From: Candidatus Nitrotoga fabula
Lineage (GTDB): Bacteria > Pseudomonadota > Gammaproteobacteria > Burkholderiales > Gallionellaceae
Length of the DNA stretch: 64,000 bases
Assembly: GCF_905221025.1 (NCBI RefSeq)
Contig: NZ_CAJNBL010000011.1
Coordinates: 1 to 64,000, forward strand
Direction: 5' to 3'
Shown here: positions 55,314-64,000 of the stretch, one piece after another
How the letters are laid out: each line of letters begins with the position of its first letter
Numbering within the stretch: position 1 is the stretch's first letter
Made by a program: the position numbers and the translations under genes
Notes under the pieces: model-generated
Told to the model about the DNA's origin: nothing
Databases searched by the model: none
What the model saw: only the letters and a program-made list of their open reading frames with translations

Positions 55314-57464
55314 TCATCGCGCCTGCTCCCTTTGCCACAGCACCCTCCATAGCCATCCGGCCAGAAAAACCAGAGCCAGGCCGCCCAGCCACAATGGAGC
55401 CAGTTTTGGCTGATTCCACCGGTTACGCAATTCTTCGCGCTGTGCCGGATCAATACGCAAATATTTGACATTATTATTTGCCATCTTGTTCGGCTTGCTA
55501 TTGTGCAGCCAGGCATGGCGCAACACATAGTCCTTTGGGTGCTGCCCCCATATCCACGGCGCATCCCGGCGCAGGATTTCCAGCATCTCATCAATTATCT
55601 TTTGTCGCTCCGGTCCATTTTCCATGTTTTTCATTCGTTCAAACAGATGATCATATTCCGGGTTATGGTAATTCGAAGCATTTTCCCCCCCTTTGGCAAC
55701 CTTCCCCTGGGCGCCATGAAGCAAAAATAAAAAATTTTCCGGATCGGGATAATCGGCATTCCAGCCGAAATAAAACATTTGCGTATCCCCTTTGCGAATC
55801 TTGTCCTGAAAACGGTTATAGTCAGTGCTGCGGACCACAAGCTGCAGATTAATTTTTTCCAATTGCTTGCGAAGCCAGTCCAGCCTGGACTTGCTGCCCA
55901 CGCCTGAAACAGTAGTATCCAGATAGATCACCAGGGGTTGTTTCGTTTTTTCATCCAGGCCATCCGGGTAGCCCGCTTCCGCCAGAAGTTGCCTGGCCTC
56001 ATGGATTGCTTTGCGGCGCGGCGCGCCGTTTACCCAGTCATACACATAATGATTGATGCCTGCCTCCCCCTCGCGATAGCCGAATATCCCGGGTGGTATG
56101 GGAGATTGCGCGCTTATACCGCGTCCATTGGCAAAAATGGAAATAAACTCCTCAAAATCAACTGCAATGGAAATCGCACGGCGCAGCTTGGTCGCACGTT
56201 CGCTCGCACCCCCTACCACCGGATCAAGCCAGTTAAAACCCATATACATGGTAGAAGTAGCAACCGATGTGGATAGCTGGATACCCTGGGCTTTCATCTC
56301 ATCCGTAACGTTCGCTTCGCCACTCACGCTGACCTGCACTGCCTGGTCAAAACTGTCCGAACTGATGCCTGCCGCATCGTAATAACCCTGCAGGAATTTA
56401 TTCCAGTACGGTATGGTTTCCTTCTCCAGGCTGAATACCACCTTGTCTATCAGCGGCAAGGGCTTGCCGGCATCTGCCAGCAACCCTGCTTCCCTGTCCC
56501 CTGCTTCGCCCTCGTCAGGATAGGTTTCCCCGGAAAAGTTGGGATTGCGAGCCAATACCATACGCCGGTTGGGATCATTCTCCGACAGATAATATGGTCC
56601 GCTACCCACCGGCCACCAGTCCAGCACCAGATTACGCTCAGCCATCCCCGGCTGTGCATAAAAACGCTCCGCCTCTACCGGCATGGGTGCAAAGAAAGAC
56701 ATTGCCAGCCAATAGGAAAACTGAGGGTATTTACCGTGGATCTTGATGCGATAGGTGTGGTCATCCACAATCTGCACCCCTTCCAAAGGGTAATCATGCA
56801 GATTCAGGAAGCGACCGGGATATTTTTCCTTGGCCTGCTGCAATGTCGTAACGTATTCCTTGAGACCTACAATATACTCTGACATCAGGCCGACAATGGG
56901 GGAATGAATTGCCGGATGCGCCAGCCGTTTGATCTGATAGACGTAATCTGCCGCGAGCACATTTCGCGTACCGGAATGCGGGAAATCGTTCAATGTGTGA
57001 ATATTACGCAAATCCCTGGCAGTAAGGGCATGGTATTCCAAATTGCCATTTGCGTTGCGTGCAAAAGCCGGGTGTGGCTGATAATGCAGATCGGGCCGCA
57101 GGCGGATTTCATAAACACTGAATGCCACCTTGTCCGCAGGTGCATCATCAGGCAACGGGCGGTTGCTCTGGTCCAGATAGCTCACCGCTGGCATTGCGCT
57201 GGCTGCCTGCGGAACCAGCGCATAGGGGCGCTTCAGAAAATGATACTGCAATGGCGGTTGATAGATCTGTGCCAGGAATATATATTCATTCTCACTATAG
57301 GCTGACGCAGGATCGAGATGCTTTGGACGCTCCGAAAACGCGGAATAGTAAATGGATTTACCTTGATCGTTGACCGGATAGGGATTGTTCCACAAACCGC
57401 CCTCGTTACAAGCTCCAAGCAACAGGAGCAGCAGTGCATGCGGTACATAATATAAGCATTTCAT
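55314..57464 (-). CDS. yejA: Peptide ABC transporter substrate-binding lipoprotein with C-terminal membrane anchor
   Basis: The 716-residue protein belongs to the SBP_bac_5 family (dipeptide/oligopeptide-binding). The signal peptide ends in a lipobox (LLLGAC, Cys19), so it is lipid-anchored. The two-lobed binding domain fills about 45-680. Unlike ordinary binding proteins it ends in a hydrophobic helix (about 686-706, LWLGGLALVFLAGWLWRVLW) followed by basic residues, giving a second membrane anchor. It heads the yej-like operon and would deliver peptides to YejB/YejE. The peptide substrates are unknown. Confidence 0.88.
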   Translation of the reverse strand: MKCLYYVPHALLLLLLGACNEGGLWNNPYPVNDQGKSIYYSAFSERPKHLDPASAYSENEYIFLAQIYQPPLQYHFLKRPYALVPQAASAMPAVSYLDQSNRPLPDDAPADKVAFSVYEIRLRPDLHYQPHPAFARNANGNLEYHALTARDLRNIHTLNDFPHSGTRNVLAADYVYQIKRLAHPAIHSPIVGLMSEYIVGLKEYVTTLQQAKEKYPGRFLNLHDYPLEGVQIVDDHTYRIKIHGKYPQFSYWLAMSFFAPMPVEAERFYAQPGMAERNLVLDWWPVGSGPYYLSENDPNRRMVLARNPNFSGETYPDEGEAGDREAGLLADAGKPLPLIDKVVFSLEKETIPYWNKFLQGYYDAAGISSDSFDQAVQVSVSGEANVTDEMKAQGIQLSTSVATSTMYMGFNWLDPVVGGASERATKLRRAISIAVDFEEFISIFANGRGISAQSPIPPGIFGYREGEAGINHYVYDWVNGAPRRKAIHEARQLLAEAGYPDGLDEKTKQPLVIYLDTTVSGVGSKSRLDWLRKQLEKINLQLVVRSTDYNRFQDKIRKGDTQMFYFGWNADYPDPENFLFLLHGAQGKVAKGGENASNYHNPEYDHLFERMKNMENGPERQKIIDEMLEILRRDAPWIWGQHPKDYVLRHAWLHNSKPNKMANNNVKYLRIDPAQREELRNRWNQPKLAPLWLGGLALVFLAGWLWRVLWQREQAR

Positions 57465-57539
57465 GACGCAAGAGTTTATCCGAAATACCGCTATTCGTGG
57501 TAAAGTTAAAAGTATTTTAAAATTTACAAATGGGCAGCA

Positions 57540-58613
57540 ATGATGAATGAAAACTGGAAGAACTTTTTAATAGAGCAGGGAGCAGCGATCCAGGACGACA
57601 TCGTCCAGTATTTCGGTTCTGGGGCTGGAGAACTCACTGCAGCCCGTGATGGACTCGTGCTGTGCTATTTGAGCCAGTATGGTGTACTCAAGGTGTCCGG
57701 CGAGGATGCCGAGACCTTTTTGCAAAACCTGGTCAGCAGCGATGTCCGCGAAGTCTCTCCATGGTGGGCGCAGATGAGCAGCCTAAGCACCCCAAAGGGC
57801 AGAATGCTGGCCAGCTTCCTGATCTGGCGCAAAGGCGTGCTGGCCGATGCGGACAAGGCATTTTTGCTGCAGCTGCCCCGCAGTTTATGCGCAGGCATAC
57901 ACGAGCACCTGTCCAAATATATTCTGCGATCCAAGGTAAAAATTGAAGATGTCAGCGATCAGCAAATCAGTTTCGGCTGGGCAGGAGAGAATTGCGAAGA
58001 ACAACTGCGTGAATACCTGGGCTCGGTACCCATTGAACACTGGGGAGCAGAAGAAGTAGGAAACCGCAAATCGGAGCATAATGACACCGGGGTCATTCGA
58101 CTGGGCGAGCAGCGCTTCCAGATCAACACCACGATCGATCACGCAATTGAACTGTGGCAAAAACTTATCGTTACCGGGCGCCCGGTAGGTTCACCATGCT
58201 GGGACTGGCTTTCGATCCAGGAAGGTATCCCCTGCATCCTTCCGGCCACCCAGGAGCAATTTGTGCCGCAAATGGTCAATATGGAACTGATTGGCGGGGT
58301 CAGTTTCAAAAAAGGATGCTATCCCGGCCAGGAAATCGTGGCGCGCATGCAATATCTGGGCAAGCTCAAAAAAAGAATGTACCTGGCCCATATTGAAAGC
58401 AACGCTCCTCCGCAACCCGGGGATGAACTTTACAGCGCCGACATGGAAGGACAAGCCAGTGGCATGGTCGTCAACGCTTCGCCTGCCCCGGACGGCGGCT
58501 ATGACATGCTGGCTGTCGTTCAGATCAGCAGCCATAAAGACCAGACTGTACACTGGAAATCGATAGACGGCCCTGCCCTGCGATTCAAAAGGCTGCCCTA
58601 TCCGATATACTAG
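57540..58613 (+). CDS. ygfZ: Folate-binding iron-sulfur maturation protein YgfZ
   Basis: The 357-residue protein has the family motif K258-GCYPGQ-E265, containing the functionally needed cysteine, and an overall GcvT-like fold. YgfZ uses tetrahydrofolate to help assembly or repair of certain Fe-S enzymes such as MiaB. It has its own promoter region divergent from yejA. Length is a little above E. coli YgfZ (326), mostly at the N-terminus. Confidence 0.92.
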   Translation: MMNENWKNFLIEQGAAIQDDIVQYFGSGAGELTAARDGLVLCYLSQYGVLKVSGEDAETFLQNLVSSDVREVSPWWAQMSSLSTPKGRMLASFLIWRKGVLADADKAFLLQLPRSLCAGIHEHLSKYILRSKVKIEDVSDQQISFGWAGENCEEQLREYLGSVPIEHWGAEEVGNRKSEHNDTGVIRLGEQRFQINTTIDHAIELWQKLIVTGRPVGSPCWDWLSIQEGIPCILPATQEQFVPQMVNMELIGGVSFKKGCYPGQEIVARMQYLGKLKKRMYLAHIESNAPPQPGDELYSADMEGQASGMVVNASPAPDGGYDMLAVVQISSHKDQTVHWKSIDGPALRFKRLPYPIY

Positions 58614-58690
58614 GTTCTGGTGACAAACCAGACGAGCCAAATGAAGCTGGCCGCCAGAGCGATGAAGGTATCATAGCGTGAGGCCAGTTT
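58614..58690 (-). pseudogene. C-terminal scrap of an IS5-like transposase
   Basis: Translated on the minus strand this gives LASRYDTFIALAASFIWLV and a few further residues to a stop. The pattern (R/K)x(R/H)YD...L..A...IWL is the end of many IS5-family transposases. No DDE core or terminal inverted repeat is recognisable around it, so this is at most an old remnant next to ygfZ. Confidence 0.4.
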
Positions 58691-59033
58691 TTATGGCGTC
58701 AATACATCCTTGGTGCTTGGTCAGTCACTGCAAATGCTCATCGTTTGCTGGCGCGCGTTTATACAGGCACCAAGCCAGACGGTCCGCATTAGAGCCGGGT
58801 TGTATTAATAATTATCCCTATAAAACCAATTTATTGAATAAATTAAGATATTTTGTTAACTGCATATTCTAATGCTTATTCGGTAAGATATAAATTTTAT
58901 TGTTAGAAAGCAATTTATAATTTTCAGAAACTTGTTCTTGACTTAATATTAGCTGCCACCTTATTTTCTACCGTGAATATAAATTGGATCTGGGGACAAC
59001 TCGTTTTTTAGACCGGATCAATATAATCTACAT
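58691..59033. other. Intergenic region, A/T-rich right half
   Basis: Following the transposase scrap the sequence becomes clearly A/T-rich from about 58800. It holds the presumed promoter of the lipoprotein gene, but I cannot point to a single box. No other feature is seen. Confidence 0.4.
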
Positions 59034-61382
59034 ATGCTGATCCTACATTTTGCCTCGAACCGCTTATATAACAGCAGAGCTTTTCTAACATATTGTATTT
59101 TGGCAGGAGTATCACTCTTCAGTGGTTGTCAAAATATTACAGATACGCCATCCATCGGTTTTGTTGATCACCCAACAGAGGAAATAGTCCGCCAAACTAA
59201 TTTTTTGATGAGCGGATGGGCACTTGATCAAGATGGAATAGAGAATGTTGCAGCCATATTAGATGAGCATCAGCATTTCTCAGCGCGTATAGGGATACCA
59301 CGTCAAGATGTCGCATTAGCCTATCCAACCTATCCAGGCAAAGAAACAGCGGGTTTCGAGATAACACTCAATTTACCACCATCACTTTCAGGAAAACATC
59401 AGCTTCAAATAGTTGCAACGGATAAAAAACAGCGCAAAACCATTATTGGCAAAAAGACGCTAATTGCTGGAAACACCATGAAACGCTGGCTACCGCTTCT
59501 AGAAAATGCTCACCCTGGCCCAGAAAAAACATTTTATTTCCTGTTTGCAACCAGTGGAATATCCTTAGGCGGTGCGCAGGAAATTGCGGAACAATACGCA
59601 CCCTACAACAGCGCTACCGTAAAGGCAGGCTTCCGTGTACCTATTTTATACCTTAGAACAACCAAGGGATATTCTCAAGATTGGGAATTTGATCCTAATT
59701 TTGATAATTCCATGAAATGCGGGAAACGCCAAATTGCAGATGACTCCCTCAATGATGTGATCCGTTTTTCCACAGAGAAAAAATTACCAATTTTATTTAC
59801 GCTAAATGGGGGAGTATGGGCAGATGCCGCATGTGATGCTCCCAGCTGGGATATAAATGACCAGCTGGAGAAGGAACCTCTCAATTGCCAGTGGAATGAA
59901 CGTAATCAGGTAATGAACGACGACTATCTGAAAACCTTGCCTGGCTCGCAGGATGCACCAGAGCTGGCTCGCGGCCTCACTCTCAATGTATATGCGTCAG
60001 ATGTGCGTCGATATAAAAAACGTAATTTACAGGCAGCAGGACGTGTGCTTCTGGAATTTGCTCAAAATCATCCAGATTTGTTTGTAGGCATAAGTCTTGA
60101 TCCAGATGTTTATAACAATCCCTTTTTTGAGGGTGAGCAATGGTATGACTACAACCCTCTGACATTACGTCAATTTCGCGAATGGCTTAAAGGAGACGGT
60201 CCATATAGTGGGCAACCCACTGATGGCGCGCCAGATTTAAGAAACTACCGGAAAAAATCCCCCCTTACGCTAAAAGAAGTAAACCAGCTGGCCAGGAAAA
60301 ACTGGAAAAACTGGAACGAAGTCCAGCCTCCACGAATTTTTTCCACGGCCTCTCCCCCTTATTGGAAAGATCCATGGGTACGCGAATGGGAGTTGTTTCG
60401 TCGCCATCTTGTAGATTTGCATTATGATGAACTTTCCCAATGGCTTACAGATGCTGGAATTCCAACCAGGCACATTTTCTCTTCTCAAGGCTTCCCTGCT
60501 CTCTCAGAACCGCTAATGCCCTTTGCAGTAAATTTAGATAGCCCTGTCAAAAATTATGATAGTGGCGGTATGACAATAGAAGGCGCCAAACCAAATCAAG
60601 GTCATTTAGGTGCAATTTTATATGGCCCGAGCGCTGTTAATTCAATCCGAATGGAAAATAATGATTCCTTATTCGCCGCTTTCCGTCGATTTGATGAAGA
60701 TTGGGCAGTAATTGAACATAACACCAGCGATTTTCGTTCTCCATCTATCATGGCTAACTATGCGGATGGATATCGTAGTTTGAGGGAGATGTTTAATCAT
60801 GGTGCGCGGTTTGTTTCGCCAATGGCGTGGAATGGTTCCAATGGAATTTATGCTGGACAAAAAGATTTTGCTGCATTTACCGCGATACGCAACACCCCTC
60901 TCGAAGATGCCATTCGTGACTTCATGATCAGCCACGCAAATCTACCCCGCCATGCACGCTACTGGGGATTTGGCTCTCTAGGCCACAAGGATACAGATGG
61001 ATGGAACGCTGTAAATAACGGCCAAATTATTTCAGACGGAGGCTCTGCCTTACTGATGCCCGCAACCGGGACAATGATTTTACAAGCTGACCTGGAAACG
61101 CAAATCGAACCTGAACACCATAAGCAACTTATTCTTGGATTAGCCCAACCAGATGATGTACTAGGTGTTACCGCTGAAGTGCTCGATGCTGTTACTCAAA
61201 AATACATACCAATAACAGATGGAAAAAACATTCCTCTTAAACGAGATACATTAGGAATTCATTTGCCTCTTACGTGGAATATAAATATCCAACCCAAAAC
61301 AATGCGCATTACTATCCGATTCCGGGATGAAGTCGAGAAGAGCAAACTTAACTTTATTAGTCTTCATCCCGCGAATATATGA
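59034..61382 (+). CDS. Putative lipoprotein with Ig-like domain and glycoside-hydrolase-like barrel, unknown family
   Basis: The 782-residue protein has an N-terminal signal with lipobox LFSGC (Cys32). An Ig-like domain (about 40-140) follows, showing the GWALDQDGIENV, ARIGIPRQDVA and AGFEITL pattern found before carbohydrate-active or cell-surface domains. The long central part (about 165-640) has the aromatic, Asp/Glu-rich texture of a TIM-barrel glycosidase (LFTLNGGVWAD, GISLDPDVYN, DEDWAVIEHN, PMAWNGSNGIY), and the C-terminal 120 residues look beta-sandwich. The nucleophile and acid/base cannot be assigned. The gene is A/T-rich, stands alone beside an IS scrap, and was probably acquired. 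The start lacks a clear ribosome-binding site. Confidence 0.6.
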   Translation: MLILHFASNRLYNSRAFLTYCILAGVSLFSGCQNITDTPSIGFVDHPTEEIVRQTNFLMSGWALDQDGIENVAAILDEHQHFSARIGIPRQDVALAYPTYPGKETAGFEITLNLPPSLSGKHQLQIVATDKKQRKTIIGKKTLIAGNTMKRWLPLLENAHPGPEKTFYFLFATSGISLGGAQEIAEQYAPYNSATVKAGFRVPILYLRTTKGYSQDWEFDPNFDNSMKCGKRQIADDSLNDVIRFSTEKKLPILFTLNGGVWADAACDAPSWDINDQLEKEPLNCQWNERNQVMNDDYLKTLPGSQDAPELARGLTLNVYASDVRRYKKRNLQAAGRVLLEFAQNHPDLFVGISLDPDVYNNPFFEGEQWYDYNPLTLRQFREWLKGDGPYSGQPTDGAPDLRNYRKKSPLTLKEVNQLARKNWKNWNEVQPPRIFSTASPPYWKDPWVREWELFRRHLVDLHYDELSQWLTDAGIPTRHIFSSQGFPALSEPLMPFAVNLDSPVKNYDSGGMTIEGAKPNQGHLGAILYGPSAVNSIRMENNDSLFAAFRRFDEDWAVIEHNTSDFRSPSIMANYADGYRSLREMFNHGARFVSPMAWNGSNGIYAGQKDFAAFTAIRNTPLEDAIRDFMISHANLPRHARYWGFGSLGHKDTDGWNAVNNGQIISDGGSALLMPATGTMILQADLETQIEPEHHKQLILGLAQPDDVLGVTAEVLDAVTQKYIPITDGKNIPLKRDTLGIHLPLTWNINIQPKTMRITIRFRDEVEKSKLNFISLHPANI

Positions 61383-61916
61383 TTCATGCCCTGTTACCAC
61401 CACTGAATTTAACCAGATTTGCCAAGGGCTTCATTTCGTAAGTTAATAATAAATGTTTCTTGATTTCCATCCCGGCGCATAACGGAAGGTTCTAGCAATC
61501 ACGCTGTCTCCATATATATCCGTGCCCGGCAAGCGAGAAAATCGTTTGTGGAGGCCGTTCCAAATACCAAACTCATTTACAGGTCTCGCCAAAGCTAACT
61601 GGACATAGTAATCCGCAACGCTATATCAACAAACAGGCGATTATTCTCCGCCATTTTGCCTTGACCGCTCTCTTTGCCCGATAGCAATGATTCCCTTCTT
61701 CCAAGGGCATTACATTATATTTTCGCTGTAATTACTAAATATATTTAATGTATTGTAAATAATACATCATGTTGATTGTCAACATAAATTTGAACCCGGC
61801 CATACCGTCCGGCCAGGAACTTCCAGTCTTATGAAAGAATAATTCACAGATCAAAATTTCTAAAAATACGCTACTCTGCGCAGATCACTCACCGGATGGC
61901 CATTTTTTTGGGGGCA
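61383..61916. other. Intergenic region, nothing recognised
   Basis: This 534-bp stretch lies between the lipoprotein gene and the convergent GNAT gene. It is A/T-rich around 61730-61790. I find no gene, tRNA, repeat or clear terminator. Confidence 0.5.
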
Positions 61917-62360
61917 TTACAGCTGCAATTGCATTCTGATGTGGGGGATATTGGCATCCATGAAAATTTCGCCCACCTCATGGAAGCCAAAACGGCGGTA
62001 AAATGGTACTACCTGCACCTGAGCATTCAACCCAACCTGAGTAAAATTCCGGCTGCGCGCATAATCCAACAGCAACTGAAGCAGTGCACTGCCCACCCCT
62101 TTGCCTCGCCATTCCGGTAACACAGCCATGCGGCCGATATGGCCCTCCTGAATAATACGCCCGCACCCAACGGCATCGCCTGCTGCATTGAATGCAAGTG
62201 CATGCTGGCAGAGTTGATCCAGCTCATCCCATTCCAATTCGGGTGTGACCCCCTGCTCGCAAATAAACACCTCCGTACGCACTAAACGCAACAAGGGTTC
62301 CCTGTCCTGCCAGGATACCAGGTGTACACTAAACGATTGACTTATGTGCCTTTCCTCCAT
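61917..62360 (-). CDS. GNAT-family N-acetyltransferase (ElaA-like)
   Basis: The 147-residue acetyltransferase has motif A RMAVLPEWRGKGVGSALLQLL (acetyl-CoA pyrophosphate-binding QxxGxG/A type, here WRGKGVG) and motif B with FYRRFGFHEVGEIF. The N-terminal FICEQGVTPELEWDELD is typical for ElaA-like proteins. The acceptor is unknown. The ATG at 62360 is chosen because a longer frame begins with TTG immediately after a stop. Confidence 0.88.
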   Translation of the reverse strand: MEERHISQSFSVHLVSWQDREPLLRLVRTEVFICEQGVTPELEWDELDQLCQHALAFNAAGDAVGCGRIIQEGHIGRMAVLPEWRGKGVGSALLQLLLDYARSRNFTQVGLNAQVQVVPFYRRFGFHEVGEIFMDANIPHIRMQLQL

Positions 62361-62384
62361 ACAAGCATTCCGTCCAATCAGCAA

Positions 62385-62900
62385 TCATCCTTTTCCATCG
62401 GATATATTGACTTCCGTCCTGACCGGGACCAGATCGAACAGTTCAACCAGATCAGGGCTGTGCATACGCACGCATCCCTTGGAACCGGGGTGACCCAGTT
62501 TCTCGGTGTCTGGTGTACCATGAATATAGATATAACGACGCATGCTATCCCGTATCCCCAGCCTGTTGAAGCCGATTTCGCAGCCGGAAAGCCACAATAT
62601 GCGTGTCAGGATCCAGTCACGCCCTGGATACCTGCCCCCGAGCTCCGGCGAATATATTTCTCCCGTAGGGCGACGTCCGACAAAAACCGCATTGATCGGC
62701 TGGTTTGCTCCAATTTTGGCGCGAATAATGTGACGCCCGCGAGGCGTGCAATAGCTCCCGGCATTTTCACCAGCGCCATTCATCGCAGTAGAAACCGGAT
62801 ATCGGCGCAGAAGCCTGCCTGCGTCATCATGCAAATCCAGAATCTGTTCCGAAATATGAATATTGATTTTTATAATATAATTCCATTTAAAAACAGTCAT
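62385..62900 (-). CDS. L,D-transpeptidase (YkuD domain)
   Basis: The 171-residue protein consists of one YkuD domain with catalytic His127 (IYIHGTPD) and Cys143 in GSKGCVRM, the conserved HX(14-17)S/THGChN pattern of L,D-transpeptidases. These enzymes cross-link peptidoglycan or attach lipoproteins. There is no obvious cleavable signal peptide; the N-terminus is short with a hydrophobic NYIIKI stretch, so export is uncertain. It lies 24 bp upstream of the GNAT gene. Confidence 0.9.
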   Translation of the reverse strand: MTVFKWNYIIKINIHISEQILDLHDDAGRLLRRYPVSTAMNGAGENAGSYCTPRGRHIIRAKIGANQPINAVFVGRRPTGEIYSPELGGRYPGRDWILTRILWLSGCEIGFNRLGIRDSMRRYIYIHGTPDTEKLGHPGSKGCVRMHSPDLVELFDLVPVRTEVNISDGKG

Positions 62901-62992
62901 ATAAACAGAAAGTTTCCATCAAGAAACCCGCAGGCTAACAGCTCAACAAATGATTAACCAATATAGTCCGGTTTCAGAACCAGGCTAGGCCC

Positions 62993-63785
<793 letters not shown>

Positions 63786-64000
63786 ATGACCAAACAAAAA
63801 TCTCGCGCAACCAAAGAAAAATTAATCGCGCACTTGAGTTACCCGGACGGAGCCACTCATTATTTCTACAAACACACAGGGTTGACCAGTTATTTCAAGA
63901 TCACGCCTTATTTTAGCTGTGAAAATTGGGGATGTTGGTCTGATGGGAAATGGTTGCCACATCCATTTTCGCCAAAAACACCAGAGGCAGGGCTGAACTT
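63786..64000 (+). CDS. Unknown protein, cut by the window end
   Basis: The frame opens at an ATG with AAGGGG 6 bp upstream and stays open for 71 codons to the window edge. The product begins MTKQKSRATKEKLIAHLSYP and then has an aromatic/cysteine-rich part (YFSCENWGCW, HPFSPKTPEAG). I do not recognise the family. There is no signal peptide. Confidence 0.55.
   Translation, partial: MTKQKSRATKEKLIAHLSYPDGATHYFYKHTGLTSYFKITPYFSCENWGCWSDGKWLPHPFSPKTPEAGLN

Overview
The window looks like a piece of a betaproteobacterial chromosome, most likely Nitrosomonas or a close relative. This is inferred from the gene neighbourhoods (rpoE-rseA-rseB next to nadB, ffs-pagL-dnaX-ybaB-recR-rluB, lysC beside tRNA-Ser/tRNA-Arg) and from the Sel1-repeat proteins. 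No ammonia-oxidation gene is present, so the genus is not proven.

Iron island (1-13.6 kb, all on the minus strand). A six-gene NRPS-independent siderophore operon (4717-12776) has the gene order of the vibrioferrin operon pvsABCDE: ATP-grasp ligase, IucA/IucC synthetase, MFS exporter, second IucA/IucC synthetase, PLP decarboxylase. An SbnG-type citrate synthase and a small c-type cytochrome follow. The operon is bracketed by two directly repeated copies of one TonB-dependent receptor gene. The distal copy (1643-3745) is intact. The copy just upstream of the operon (12803-13316) has lost its middle. Both copies keep a matching 25-bp Fur-like box. A C-terminal scrap of a different receptor (1400-1582) sits beside an intact PepSY membrane protein.

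Defence and DNA repair (13.8-22.8 kb). A type I restriction-modification system (hsdM, hsdS, hsdR) carries a MntA-HepT type toxin-antitoxin pair between hsdM and hsdS. It is followed by umuDC, whose start codon abuts a perfect 21-bp palindrome.

Housekeeping core (23-47.4 kb). tRNA-Arg(ACG), tRNA-Ser(GCT) and lysC come first, then a YqjD/YqjE-like envelope operon, two Sel1-repeat proteins (one translationally coupled to a J-domain protein), a beta-carbonic anhydrase, acsA, a ThiO-like oxidase, tatD, holB, rseB-rseA-rpoE, nadB/ygfX, rluB-recR-ybaB-dnaX-pagL, the 4.5S RNA gene and nhaA.

Right part (47.5-64 kb). An A/T-rich DUF262 + HEPN gene pair is a probable defence or toxin module. After it come a Yej/Opp-like peptide ABC transporter with some unusual architecture, ygfZ, an IS5-like transposase scrap, a large lipoprotein resembling a glycoside hydrolase, a GNAT acetyltransferase, an L,D-transpeptidase, tadA and a gene cut by the window edge.

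The best candidates for new biology are the vibrioferrin-like operon with its citrate synthase, cytochrome and receptor duplication, the DUF262-HEPN pair, and the orphan 782-residue lipoprotein.
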